DNA of 14,479 bases from Spirochaetaceae bacterium (GTDB taxonomy: Bacteria; Spirochaetota; Spirochaetia; Treponematales; Breznakiellaceae): the NCBI GenBank assembly GCA_031257075.1, contig JAIRPM010000071.1:1-14479 (forward strand), in the 5' to 3' direction. Position 1 is the first letter of the stretch. Every line of letters starts with the position of its first letter. Below the pieces are notes generated by a model. The model was not told where the DNA came from, ran no database searches, and saw only the letters and a list, made by a program, of their open reading frames with translations. This document shows positions 1-8,135 of this stretch, piece after piece. Made by a program: the position numbers and the translations under genes.

Positions 1-2175
1 GAAAACATGCTCACAAGCCATAAAACGCTTGTATACGAAAAACTGAATGCCATTACCGAAAATCTAGAAAAACTTACCGAAGAGTCAAAACTGAAGGCGC
101 TGGAAACGGCAGATGCGCATCTGGAAGAATTTGAGCGGGCGCAGGAAGCGCGTTACAAAAATCTTGCCGCGCTTGCCGATGACGCTGAAACTATCGAAAC
201 CGAACTGCGTAAGCATATTGAATCTTTCGGAGCGCGTACTCAAAAAGAATACACTCAAATGGAAGAAGAATCGGAACGCAGGCGCATGGAAACAATTACC
301 GCATGGACATCGTCATTGGCCGAAACAAAAGAACGCATAGACGCCCTCGCAAATGAACTTGACGCGCTGAAAACAGAAGCGGCGCGTAACATTTCTGAAA
401 AAGTTACGCTGTTTGAAAATGAATTCACCGCCGGACTAGAAAAACGCAAAGAAAAAATCGATTCACTTTTTGACAACTGGCTGCGTGAAACAGAAAACCA
501 ACTTGAAAGTCTGCACAAGGAAACCGAATCGCGCTACCGCGAATCCACGGCGGGTGCCGCCGAGAACTGCCGTAAAAACATATCCGACATTGAAAACCGC
601 GTCAACGCCGAACTTAACCGGCTCAAGGAAGATACATCATCGTTTGAAAAAAGCATACGCGATGAAATGCGGATTGCGGACAGTTCGCTTGATACGCTCA
701 AAGAACATTTCAAGACAGGGCTTGAAGAAGCCCGCGGCAACGCTGAATTTGAACTAAAAAATGACATTACGCGCCAGACTATGGAAAACAACGATAAATT
801 AAAGGCGTTCAAGGCCGATATGGAATCGAACATAAAGACGCTTTCGGCGCAAATGGAAGGAAAAACACAGGAACTGTCACGCCTTATGGAAGAAGCGCGC
901 CAAGATGCCGAAAAAATAGATTCGGTCGTAAAGCAGAAAATTTCAGGAATTCATTTTGAATATGAACAAAAAATAGATACACTGAACTCGGCCATAGAAG
1001 AAAAATTACAGGCGTTCAATAACGATATACAAACGCGAATGAATACAGTAAACGATTCATACAATGAACAAATAGACACGCTGAATAAAACACTTGACAG
1101 TATTGCCGAAAAAAATTCCGATATGGCCGGCAAAGCCGGCCGCGAAATCACCCGCCTCTTTGCGAATATTACTGAGATGAAAGACAATATAAAGAAAGAA
1201 CGCGATGATATTCTCGCGCAGACAGAAATTTACGCAAAAGAATTGAAAGAAAATATAAAAACAGCAGCGGAGCAGATAGATGATTTCTACGCAAAAACAA
1301 AGTTGATAGACAAATCGTTTGAATTAAAAGAAGAATTAGCAAAAAACATGGACGAACTTAAAAGTGAACTTGAACTTTTGGAACAGCGCCGTGCCGAAGT
1401 TGAACGTCTGGACGCGCAGTTTACCAAAATTAAAAGGCTGGAAGATGATATTAACGCAAAAATGCAGCAATTCCTCACCGAAAAACAGCGCATTGAATTT
1501 ATGGAAAATAAATTCGAACGGCTGCTGACCGTTTCACATTCTGTCGAAGAAAAATTAGCCCATGTAACAGATAATGATGATATGCTCCAGGAGATGTCAA
1601 TTAAACTGAAACAAATTACCGATTCCATAGAAAACGTCGAAGAGAAATACAACAGGCTGGAAAAGAAAAAACTTACGCTTGATGCCACAGCGGAACGTAT
1701 CGATTCAAATTATAAAGGATTGCAGGAAGCGGAAGAAAAAACACAGCAATTTCGCGCCGAACTTTCGCTTTTTAATTCTGAACTGGAAACTATTAAAACA
1801 GCGCTCGAAAATCTTGGTGAAGAAAACAAAAAAGCGCTCGAAGCCGGCGAACGGGTTTCCGTGCTGGACAGCGAACTTGTACATATAGAGGAACGTATAA
1901 CACAAATGCAAAAAGCCCGCGAATGGCTTGCTGACCTTGAAGGGCGCATCGACGAAAAACTAAACGACATACAACGGCACACAAAAACCCTCTCTCCCGG
2001 CGGAGGGAAACAGATAGCGGGCACCGCTATAACCCCCCAAATACGGGAAGAAGTCATCCAACTTAATAAAAATCAAAACTGGGACCCGGCTGAGATTTCA
2101 AAAAACTTAAAAATTCCCCTGTCTTCAGTTGAACTGATACTAGAGTACGAAAAGCATGAAAGAAACAAATTCTAA
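1..2175 (+). CDS. SpiroCoCo-type giant coiled-coil protein, C-terminal part (5' end outside window)
   Basis: The reading frame is open from the left edge. The first ATG, at position 7, has no visible ribosome binding site and the frame continues upstream of it, so this is probably the C-terminal ~720 residues of a longer protein. Almost the whole visible part is charged heptad-like sequence rich in Glu, Lys, Leu and Asp, with few prolines or glycines, as in a long parallel coiled coil. A Gly-rich hinge (SPGGGKQIAG) precedes a short folded C-terminal segment, about residues 676-722 counted from the first ATG. Its pattern (REEVIQL, then DPAEISKNLKIPLSSVELILE) resembles a helix-turn-helix. Long coiled coils ending in such a segment are typical of the spirochaete SpiroCoCo family, which is thought to be cytoskeletal or structural, although its function is not well established. 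There is no signal peptide or membrane segment in the visible part. The gene is followed closely by the M23 peptidase gene. The coiled coil is certain; the family name is a recognition call. Confidence 0.8.
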   Translation, partial: ENMLTSHKTLVYEKLNAITENLEKLTEESKLKALETADAHLEEFERAQEARYKNLAALADDAETIETELRKHIESFGARTQKEYTQMEEESERRRMETITAWTSSLAETKERIDALANELDALKTEAARNISEKVTLFENEFTAGLEKRKEKIDSLFDNWLRETENQLESLHKETESRYRESTAGAAENCRKNISDIENRVNAELNRLKEDTSSFEKSIRDEMRIADSSLDTLKEHFKTGLEEARGNAEFELKNDITRQTMENNDKLKAFKADMESNIKTLSAQMEGKTQELSRLMEEARQDAEKIDSVVKQKISGIHFEYEQKIDTLNSAIEEKLQAFNNDIQTRMNTVNDSYNEQIDTLNKTLDSIAEKNSDMAGKAGREITRLFANITEMKDNIKKERDDILAQTEIYAKELKENIKTAAEQIDDFYAKTKLIDKSFELKEELAKNMDELKSELELLEQRRAEVERLDAQFTKIKRLEDDINAKMQQFLTEKQRIEFMENKFERLLTVSHSVEEKLAHVTDNDDMLQEMSIKLKQITDSIENVEEKYNRLEKKKLTLDATAERIDSNYKGLQEAEEKTQQFRAELSLFNSELETIKTALENLGEENKKALEAGERVSVLDSELVHIEERITQMQKAREWLADLEGRIDEKLNDIQRHTKTLSPGGGKQIAGTAITPQIREEVIQLNKNQNWDPAEISKNLKIPLSSVELILEYEKHERNKF

Positions 2176-2242
2176 GCCGGCCGGATTTTCAGCGTTTTCT
2201 TTTCACTGTTTCCGTAATTGGGTTTTGCGGAACACCAACAAA

Positions 2243-3361
2243 ATGAAAAACAGGGCGCGTTTAACAAACCGCTATGAATTAGTATCGCGCCTCTTTTTTT
2301 TATTTCTCTCGTTAAGCCTGCTCGCGTGCATTACCCAAACAGGCGGGACTCGCGGCGGCAAAGCATCAGCGGCGGGGAAGCCGCTGCCCGCTGTTTGGGA
2401 CAGCGTTGGAGAACGCCTGTTTGTTATGCAGGAAAACCCGCGTCCCGGCGACCCTCTTACCGTTATTTATTACCGGCCGCGGGCCGGTAATGCAAAAACC
2501 GAAACGGAAGCCGGCCGGCCGCGGGCTGTTCTTTTTGCTCTTTCGGAAGGAAAGGGCAGCGCGCGCAAAAAACTTTCTTCCGCTGTTTGTTTTGATTTTC
2601 CCGTTGACGCTCCCGGCACTGTTAATGAACGGACGGCCTATGCCGCTATACTTGCTATCCCCTCGACTGCGCCCGCCGGCCGGCTGCTTATTGAAATTGA
2701 AAGTCATGCTTCGGACCAATCCCCTTCCCGTATTCTTGCGGAACTTACGATTGAAGCGCGCGGGCGCGATTTTGCCGCTGAAGAAATACCGCTTAATGCG
2801 GGTAATACCGCTTTGCGCACGAGTCCCGACCCCCGCAAAACCGCTGAAGCGCTGCGCTTGCAGGAAATACTTAACAGCGCCGGCAGTACGGTGTATTTGA
2901 AAGCGGCGGCGTTTGTCCCGCCGGTGCCGGCAAACACGCGCCGAACAAGTTTTTTTGGCGACCGGCGCGTTTATCTTTATTCTAATGGCAAACGTGATAC
3001 GGCCATACATGCCGGTATAGACTACGGCGTTCCAACAGGAACAAAAGTATACGCGCCGGCCGGCGGCAAGGTTGTATTTGCCGGGCCGCGTATCGTTACC
3101 GGCAATTCTGTCGTACTGGAACATGCGCCCGGGCTTTATACGCTCTACTACCATTTAGAAAAAGTTTTAGCCGCCAAAGGGCAGTTGCTTAAACAAGGCG
3201 AGCTTATTGCCGAATCGGGCTCGACAGGCTTGGCAACCGGCCCCCACCTCCATTGGGAAATTCGCGCCGGTGGAGAAAACACAGACCCTGACGCTCTTTG
3301 CGCCGCCCCCCTCCTTGATGCCGGCAGCATCGCAAAACGCCTGCTCGAAACAGCGCGGTAA
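2243..3361 (+). CDS. M23-family (LytM-type) peptidoglycan endopeptidase, predicted lipoprotein
   Basis: This is a zinc metallopeptidase of the M23 family, which cleaves peptide cross-bridges in peptidoglycan. I chose the ATG at 2243 (372 residues). It gives a classic lipoprotein signal: basic residues, a hydrophobic stretch, then the lipobox SLLAC with Cys29. An ATG at 2156 in the same frame would overlap the upstream gene by 20 bases and add 29 residues unlike a signal peptide. Residues ~45-230 form an Ala/Pro-rich N-terminal beta-type region. The catalytic domain runs from ~245 to 360 and starts at TSFFGDRR. The zinc and catalytic motifs are intact: HAGID (His256, Asp260), the YYHL motif, and GPHLHWE (His335, His337). 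The protein probably acts on the periplasmic wall, anchored to a membrane. It lies downstream of the coiled-coil gene and is convergent with the AraC gene, with only 7 bases between them and no visible terminator. The family call is firm; endopeptidase versus activator role cannot be told apart, but the metal ligands argue for an active enzyme. Confidence 0.9.
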   Translation: MKNRARLTNRYELVSRLFFLFLSLSLLACITQTGGTRGGKASAAGKPLPAVWDSVGERLFVMQENPRPGDPLTVIYYRPRAGNAKTETEAGRPRAVLFALSEGKGSARKKLSSAVCFDFPVDAPGTVNERTAYAAILAIPSTAPAGRLLIEIESHASDQSPSRILAELTIEARGRDFAAEEIPLNAGNTALRTSPDPRKTAEALRLQEILNSAGSTVYLKAAAFVPPVPANTRRTSFFGDRRVYLYSNGKRDTAIHAGIDYGVPTGTKVYAPAGGKVVFAGPRIVTGNSVVLEHAPGLYTLYYHLEKVLAAKGQLLKQGELIAESGSTGLATGPHLHWEIRAGGENTDPDALCAAPLLDAGSIAKRLLETAR

Positions 3362-3368
3362 TTTGAGT

Positions 3369-4241
3369 TTACTTCCAATCAGAAGGGGCTATGCCTGTTT
3401 TGATTTTGAACAAACGTGAAAAATAATACTGGTCGTTAAAACCGAGTTTGAAGGCTGTTTCCTTTACGCTCATTTTTTGTTCCAAAAGAATTTTTGCTTC
3501 GTAGATTTTTATATCAATAAAATACTGATAGGGTGTCATGCCGGTGTACGTTTTGAAAATCTCATTCAGGCGCGATGTGCTGAATCCGATTTCGGCGGCA
3601 AGATTTTCCAAAGAAATTGTTTCGTATATTTTTTGAGACATAACATATTTTGTTTTTTCGACTATCTGTTCGTAATGGCCGGGCTGGGAACGGCGGCGCT
3701 CACGGGAAAGCAAATCGGCAATGAGCAGAAAAATAAGGGCGCATGTTTTAATTTGATACAGCGGTTGCTGCGTATAGACTTCGTTGAGTATTGTTTCAAA
3801 TATTGTCAAAAAATGCGGATGCACACCCGGCTCAAAATAAACTGTATCGCTGCGCAGATAATTCCGTTTCAGCATATTTGAAAAAACTTCCCCCTTAAAG
3901 CCTACCCAGTACTCAGTCCAGCCGGTTGTTTCGTCCGGTTTATACAGATGTTTTTCACCCGGGAGTATGAGCAGCGCATGGCCTTCTTTTACGCTGTAAA
4001 CGCGCTCGCCTACTTCGAATGTACCTTTTCCCGCAGTTATGTAAATTATTTGAAATTCGTTCAGGGTTCTGCCGTGCGCCACCTGCCGGTACAATTCGGG
4101 ATGAAGCAGGCGGTTTGGAGGATATTCGGTATGAGCGGGGACTTCGCAAAAACCGGCGTCCGTACAAATCATACCGGCCTTTTCGTCCTCTTCACTTACG
4201 GTCAAATAGGTAAAAAATGGTTTTTCTTTTTTCTTGTACAT
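3369..4241 (-). CDS. AraC-family transcriptional regulator with N-terminal cupin domain
   Basis: The protein has 290 residues from the ATG at 4241, which is preceded by GAGG (4254-4251) at nine-base spacing. An in-frame ATG at 4256 lacks a ribosome binding site and adds only five residues. The N-terminal ~125 residues look like the AraC ligand-binding cupin barrel (FQIIYITAGKGTFEVG, then a GHALLILPGEKHLY strand pattern). The C-terminus holds the two helix-turn-helix units of the AraC/XylS domain, at about residues 209-241 (LENLAAEIGFSTSRLNEIFK) and 257-285 (VKETAFKLGFNDQYYFSRLF), ending at the usual GIAPSDW motif. Such proteins usually respond to a small sugar or other metabolite and often control a neighbouring gene. 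Here the neighbours are the divergent LRR gene and the convergent M23 gene, and no sugar-use gene is visible, so the effector and targets are unknown. It has its own promoter at 4317-4345. Confidence 0.93.
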   Translation of the reverse strand: MYKKKEKPFFTYLTVSEEDEKAGMICTDAGFCEVPAHTEYPPNRLLHPELYRQVAHGRTLNEFQIIYITAGKGTFEVGERVYSVKEGHALLILPGEKHLYKPDETTGWTEYWVGFKGEVFSNMLKRNYLRSDTVYFEPGVHPHFLTIFETILNEVYTQQPLYQIKTCALIFLLIADLLSRERRRSQPGHYEQIVEKTKYVMSQKIYETISLENLAAEIGFSTSRLNEIFKTYTGMTPYQYFIDIKIYEAKILLEQKMSVKETAFKLGFNDQYYFSRLFKIKTGIAPSDWK

Positions 4242-4268
4242 TGATATAAACCTCATAGGCCGGCCGCC

Positions 4269-4286
4269 GCCGTGCCGCTACACGGC
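4269..4286 (-). other. Small GC-rich hairpin in the AraC-gene leader
   Basis: GCCGTG and CACGGC form a perfect six-base-pair stem around a six-base loop, inside the predicted 5' untranslated region between the promoter and the GAGG ribosome binding site. It has no T-run, so it is not an intrinsic terminator. It could affect message stability or be fortuitous in GC-rich sequence. Confidence 0.4.
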
Positions 4287-4316
4287 AGGCAGCAGGCAAA
4301 TCCCGCAATTCCCTCT

Positions 4317-4345
4317 ATTATAAAACAGTATCCGGCAAAAAGCAA
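4317..4345 (-). promoter_or_regulatory. Sigma-70-type promoter of the AraC-family gene
   Basis: On the minus strand TTGCTT (4345-4340) and a perfect TATAAT (4322-4317) are separated by exactly 17 bases. Transcription would start near 4310, giving a leader of about 70 bases that contains the small hairpin at 4269-4286. Confidence 0.75.
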
Positions 4346-4428
4346 GTTTAACCCAGTCTGAATAAGTGCTAACAGGCAGCCTGAATAGAACGTTTATTTT
4401 CAAGGCGAATTTTGCCGATGATGAAGTT

Positions 4429-5913
4429 ATGAAAAGAATTTGCGCTTTTTTTTTGTATGCGGCGCTCACAAGCTCCATCCTATCCGCTCAATCTATTGAA
4501 GATTTTGAGTACCGGACAGAAATTCATAACGGAAGTATCGGCATAGCAATAACCGGTTATAATGGGAAAGAACGGGACATTGAAATCCCCGCTCTTATCC
4601 GGGGATTTCCCGTTACGGTTATCGATGACGGCGCGTTCAAAAACAAAGCCCTCCTTGGCGTAATTATTCCCTCTTCTGTGCGGAAAATAGGCAAAGAATC
4701 TTTTACCGGCAATAAATTCAATGATGTGATTGTCCCCAAAAATTTGACGGAAATTGAAAGCGATTCGTTCGACAACAATCTTTTGGTGAATGTGCCTGAA
4801 TTGTCGGCAAAATTGCCTCAAAACCGCCGGCCTTCGGCAAAAGCAGCCGCCGCGCCGGCAAAACGGGAAGGCGTTTTTGCCGGTTCCGGCGGCAACGCCG
4901 CCGCCCCTCAGCCGCAGCCGGTTAAAAGCAAGCAGCCGCCCGCCATGCCCGAACAAAAACAGACTGTAACGCCGCCATCCGAAGATATCGACCTCTATTT
5001 TGACGATGAATGGGAAAATTGCGGAGAAACAACTGAAATTACCGTTACCAATTTGGAAACGGCGGATACAGAACCGGTACAGGAACGGATAAGGTACCGT
5101 AAAGAAAACGGCCAATGGGTAGCGGAACGCGAATCAATTGACGAGCCTCTAAGCACTTTTGATTACCCTGAAATTTCCCGCAGCCCGCCTGCTGCCCCTT
5201 CTTACCCTTATCCTCCGCTACGCGCGGAAAGCCAAACCCCGCAGAAATATCCGAGCCTGCCGCCGGCATTACCCCCGCCATTACCGTCCACGCCGCCACC
5301 AACAGCGGCATTGCCGACACTACCGCCGGCAATGCCGCCGCCGCCCATTCAGCCGGCTCATCCTCCCGTAACACGCGCTATGCCGCCGCAGGCCTCCCCT
5401 CCGGCGGCACGGCAGATGGAACGGCAAAGTCCGAAACCGGCTGTCAAAACCGAAACCAAGACGTTTGCCGCCGGAGAATGGCAAGTACACCTTGACGGCG
5501 GATTTATATCTATAGCCGGCTATAGCGGCAAAAACAAAATACTGGTAATTCCTTATGGCATAGAAGGCCGGCGCGTTAACGGCATAGCGCCCGGCGCATT
5601 TGCCGGAAAAGCGCTCCAATCGGTAAGTTTTCCCGCAAGCGTTACTGTTATCGGCGAAAAAGCATTCGCGTCAAATTGTTTAGGCGATATTGTTATCCCA
5701 CCGGCCGTCAGGCTCATCGGTGCCGCCGCATTTGATGACAATCCTGTATATAGAATCAAAATTTCTTCGGGAGTCGCGCTCAACGCCGACAGTTTTCCCG
5801 CCGGGTTCGCCGCTTTTTACAATGAAGGCGGACAGCGCGCCGGAACCTATGCGCTCGGGGAAAACGGCTGGACGGCTGTTTCCTTTGATAAACTTGCCTA
5901 TGATTCGATGTAA
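4429..5913 (+). CDS. Secreted leucine-rich-repeat (BspA/TpLRR-type) protein with proline-rich linker
   Basis: The predicted protein has 494 residues. The ATG at 4429 is chosen because it begins a good signal peptide (MKRICAFFLYAALTSSILSA) with likely signal peptidase I cleavage after LSA. A GTG 21 codons upstream would bury that signal. There is no lipobox Cys. A first LRR_5-type module spans about residues 50-122, with the recurrent pattern 'I(D/G)..AF...L..V.IP.SV..IG..SF'. A second related module spans about 372-450 (VNGIAPGAF, LQSVSFPASVTVIGEKAF). Between them are an Ala/Pro/Gln-rich region, an acidic patch (DIDLYFDDEWE) and a proline-rich tract at about 250-340 with several PP, PPP and PPPP runs. 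LRRs of this type occur on the surface of treponemes and oral bacteria and can take part in adhesion. The gene lies 27 bases upstream of the MinD-like ATPase and is probably cotranscribed with it. I see no convincing promoter in the 4346-4428 stretch. The domain call is firm; the role is unknown. Confidence 0.88.
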   Translation: MKRICAFFLYAALTSSILSAQSIEDFEYRTEIHNGSIGIAITGYNGKERDIEIPALIRGFPVTVIDDGAFKNKALLGVIIPSSVRKIGKESFTGNKFNDVIVPKNLTEIESDSFDNNLLVNVPELSAKLPQNRRPSAKAAAAPAKREGVFAGSGGNAAAPQPQPVKSKQPPAMPEQKQTVTPPSEDIDLYFDDEWENCGETTEITVTNLETADTEPVQERIRYRKENGQWVAERESIDEPLSTFDYPEISRSPPAAPSYPYPPLRAESQTPQKYPSLPPALPPPLPSTPPPTAALPTLPPAMPPPPIQPAHPPVTRAMPPQASPPAARQMERQSPKPAVKTETKTFAAGEWQVHLDGGFISIAGYSGKNKILVIPYGIEGRRVNGIAPGAFAGKALQSVSFPASVTVIGEKAFASNCLGDIVIPPAVRLIGAAAFDDNPVYRIKISSGVALNADSFPAGFAAFYNEGGQRAGTYALGENGWTAVSFDKLAYDSM

Positions 5914-5940
5914 GAATAGCCGGCCAAGGTTAAGAGACGT

Positions 5941-7077
5941 ATGAGAATAATTCCGATAGCAAGCGGAAAGGGCGGTGTAGGAAAATCGCTTGTAGCGGCA
6001 AACCTGGCTGTAGCCTTCGCGCAGGCGGAAAAACAAGTCATACTTGCCGACCTTGACTTGGGCGCGTCCAACCTTCATTTGATTATAGGGCAGCGCAAGC
6101 CTGAGCGGACTATCGGCGATTTTCTTGCTGACACCAAGAGTGATTTTTCCAAAGTGATTTGCGGCACTGATGTGCCTAATCTGCGTTTTATTGCCGGCGA
6201 TGCCGAATTGCCCGGCGCCGCGAACCTGAAAGCCGCACAACGCAATGCCATAATCCGCCGGCTTCTCGCGCTTGACAGCGATTATTTGATACTTGATTTG
6301 GGTGCGGGAACGCATCAATCTATCCTCGATTTCTTTTTGGTGTCCGGGAAAGGCCTCATTGTCAGCACCCCCGCCGTAACCGCAACCTTGAACGCGTATG
6401 TCTTTTTGAAAAACGCCGTATTCAGATTGATGTACACCGCCTTCAAAAAAGGAAGCCCCTCCTGGGAATATCTTGAAAAATTGCGCAAACAAGGTTCAGG
6501 GCTAAAAATGCTCTATCTTCCGAAAATGCTCGAAGAAATAGAAAAGATAGATGAAAAATCATTTGAGAAATTCCAAACGCTTATAGGGCATTTTCACCCT
6601 CAACTTGTACTTAACATGCTCGAAGACCCCAAAGATGCCGATGTCGCGATGAAAATACGCCGTTCCTGCGAAAATTATTTGGGTGTGCGCCTGGAACATC
6701 TCGGTGTAATGTACCGCGATACGCTGCAGGACATAAGCCTGTCATCGCGCATTCCGATAACAGTATACAAGCCGCAATCGGTGCTGTCGCAGGCGATATT
6801 CCGCATCGCGGATAAAATTATGCAGGATACAGAAACCGATATATTGCTTCATGACCGCATAGATGAAAGTTTTGAAGAAGCGGCGCTGGAAGCGGAAATT
6901 GATTTTGAAAGCAAAAGAGAATATATCGGTGAATTGTTACATTCAGATGTTCTCTCTCATGGAGATTTGATAGAAACGGTAAAAACGCAGCAGTTTGAAA
7001 TTTCGAAAATAAAAAAAGAAAATAATTTTCTAAAAAATAAATTATCGCAGGCAATAAAAAAAGGATTCAAACCATAA
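5941..7077 (+). CDS. MinD/ParA-superfamily P-loop ATPase with C-terminal coiled coil
   Basis: The protein has 378 residues. It begins directly with a deviant Walker A motif (SGKGGVGKS, residues 8-16, signature Lys10 and P-loop Lys15). Next come a switch region (LADLDLGASN) and the Walker B-like DYLILDLGAGT, so the ATPase core looks functional. This family includes MinD, FlhG and ParA, which position division sites, flagella or cargo through ATP-dependent dimerisation. Compared with short MinD proteins there is extra helical sequence after the core Walker regions (about residues 160-215, LRKQGSGLKMLYLPKML onward) and a charged, coiled-coil-like C-terminus (about 300-365). The last ~18 residues (FLKNKLSQAIKKGF) could form an amphipathic helix like the MinD membrane-targeting sequence; this is inference. 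The purine-rich AAGAG before the ATG can serve as ribosome binding site. It follows the LRR gene by 27 bases, and a terminator begins at its stop codon. It could be FlhG-like, but no flagellar gene is nearby. Confidence 0.88.
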   Translation: MRIIPIASGKGGVGKSLVAANLAVAFAQAEKQVILADLDLGASNLHLIIGQRKPERTIGDFLADTKSDFSKVICGTDVPNLRFIAGDAELPGAANLKAAQRNAIIRRLLALDSDYLILDLGAGTHQSILDFFLVSGKGLIVSTPAVTATLNAYVFLKNAVFRLMYTAFKKGSPSWEYLEKLRKQGSGLKMLYLPKMLEEIEKIDEKSFEKFQTLIGHFHPQLVLNMLEDPKDADVAMKIRRSCENYLGVRLEHLGVMYRDTLQDISLSSRIPITVYKPQSVLSQAIFRIADKIMQDTETDILLHDRIDESFEEAALEAEIDFESKREYIGELLHSDVLSHGDLIETVKTQQFEISKIKKENNFLKNKLSQAIKKGFKP

Positions 7078-7100
7078 GGCAATCAGTGCCTTTTTCGTTT
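7076..7100 (+). terminator. Intrinsic terminator after the MinD-like gene
   Basis: AAGGCA (7076-7081) pairs with TGCCTT (7087-7092) around a five-base loop, and the stem runs into a T-rich tract (TTTTTCGTTTTT). The hairpin starts within the stop codon. It is short, so termination may be partial, with some read-through into the signal peptidase operon. Confidence 0.6.
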
Positions 7101-7113
7101 TTGCTTTATGCGG

Positions 7114-7119
7114 TATACT
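7114..7119 (+). promoter_or_regulatory. Possible -10 element of the signal peptidase operon
   Basis: TATACT matches the -10 consensus at five of six bases and ends eight bases before the ATG at 7128. Transcription would begin about two bases upstream of the start codon. No good -35 hexamer is present at the proper distance (the sequence there is T-rich), so this is only a candidate. Confidence 0.35.
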
Positions 7120-7127
7120 GGAATTAC

Positions 7128-8132
7128 ATGGGAACAAAACAAAAAGGTGGAACGCTGGACGCATTGTACAGCGCTCTGGAACGAATAACAGAAACCTGCC
7201 TGACGCGCCGCGCCCGCCGCAAACGCCTGCACAAAGAAAGGCAGTCAAAAAAACATTGGGCTGTTGACTGGCTGGAAGCTTTTATCTGGGCGGCGGGCGT
7301 AGTACTGCTTGTCAATCAATACGCGCTTCAGGCTTATCAAATTCCTTCCGGCTCAATGATAAACACGCTTGAAGTTGGCGACCATATCTTTGTAAACAAA
7401 CTGATTTACGGCCCGGAACTGCTGCCGGGCATCGCCAAACTGCCGGGATTGGCGCGTCCCGCGCGTAATGATGTAATTATTTTTGATAATCCCGCCTATA
7501 TACCCAATGGGCCTGTCTTTGATATAACCCAGCGGATACTCTATATGCTTACATTAAGTATTGTTGATATAGACCGCGATGAAAACGGAAAGCCAAAAGC
7601 GCATTTTTTAATTAAACGTGCGGCCGGAACGGCGGGCGACCATTTTGTTAATTATAACGGAGATATGCGCGTTAAATTTGCCGGCGAGACGCGTTATGTA
7701 GATGAAAACGAATACAATAAACAGCGCGGCTGGAATCACCGTATAACACGGGCTATAAAGCCTGATGAATACCCGCAGTTAAAAGCAGCGGCGGCCGTTG
7801 ACGCGTATTCGTTTCTGGGCGTTGAAGCGCCCGCCGCCGCCGCCTCTGCCGCCGCGCAAAGCCGCCAGCCTCGGTATATAAACGAAATTACCTATAATAC
7901 AACATGGCTTGCCGCGCTGCGCGGCGTTTTCCCCTATGACAGCCGTTATTCGGCGCTCTATACACGGCGCACAGCGGGCTGGTATGTACCAGAAGGCCGC
8001 ATACTGCCGATGGGGGACAACCGTGACAATTCGCACGACGGCCGGTATTTTGGCCCGGTAAAAGAATCAAAAGTACTCGGACGCGGTCTTTTAAAATATT
8101 TGCCGCTCCGGCGTGTCGGCATGATTAGGTGA
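7128..8132 (+). CDS. lepB: Signal peptidase I (catalytically intact)
   Basis: This is the membrane serine protease that removes signal peptides from exported proteins. From the ATG at 7128 it has 334 residues. Order: a basic cytoplasmic tail (TRRARRKRLHKERQSKK), one transmembrane helix (about residues 46-66, WLEAFIWAAGVVLLV), box B with the nucleophile (PSGSM, Ser76), box D with the general base (LIKRAAGTAGD, Lys163), and box E (GDNRDNSHDGRYFGPV, residues 296 onward). The gap between Lys163 and box E is long and contains an Ala-rich low-complexity stretch (APAAAASAAAQ) in the periplasmic beta domain. The frame also permits a GTG start at 7086, preceded by AAGG, which would add 14 residues. 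That start lies inside the terminator hairpin, so I prefer 7128, where only a weak GGA stands upstream. It is followed by the paralogue at 3-base spacing and then by aroDE. The function is firm; the start is uncertain. Confidence 0.92.
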   Translation: MGTKQKGGTLDALYSALERITETCLTRRARRKRLHKERQSKKHWAVDWLEAFIWAAGVVLLVNQYALQAYQIPSGSMINTLEVGDHIFVNKLIYGPELLPGIAKLPGLARPARNDVIIFDNPAYIPNGPVFDITQRILYMLTLSIVDIDRDENGKPKAHFLIKRAAGTAGDHFVNYNGDMRVKFAGETRYVDENEYNKQRGWNHRITRAIKPDEYPQLKAAAAVDAYSFLGVEAPAAAASAAAQSRQPRYINEITYNTTWLAALRGVFPYDSRYSALYTRRTAGWYVPEGRILPMGDNRDNSHDGRYFGPVKESKVLGRGLLKYLPLRRVGMIR

Positions 8133-8135
8133 TAT

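Noticed and set aside
2156..2242. ATG at 2156 as start of the M23 gene
   Set aside because: The extra 29 residues do not resemble a signal sequence, whereas the ATG at 2243 gives a textbook lipoprotein signal.
2366..3154. Long minus-strand open frame (262 codons) opposite the M23 gene
   Set aside because: It is basic, low-complexity sequence with no recognisable motif, antisense to a gene with intact catalytic motifs. It is a compositional shadow.
3362..3368. Bidirectional terminator between the M23 and AraC genes
   Set aside because: Only seven bases separate the stop codons and no hairpin with a T-run is visible on either strand.
4366..4428. Upstream GTG start for the LRR protein
   Set aside because: It would place 21 residues before a good signal peptide and has no ribosome binding site.
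5680..6492. Long minus-strand open frame (270 codons) across the LRR and MinD-like genes
   Set aside because: It spans two well-supported plus-strand genes and has no domain pattern of its own.
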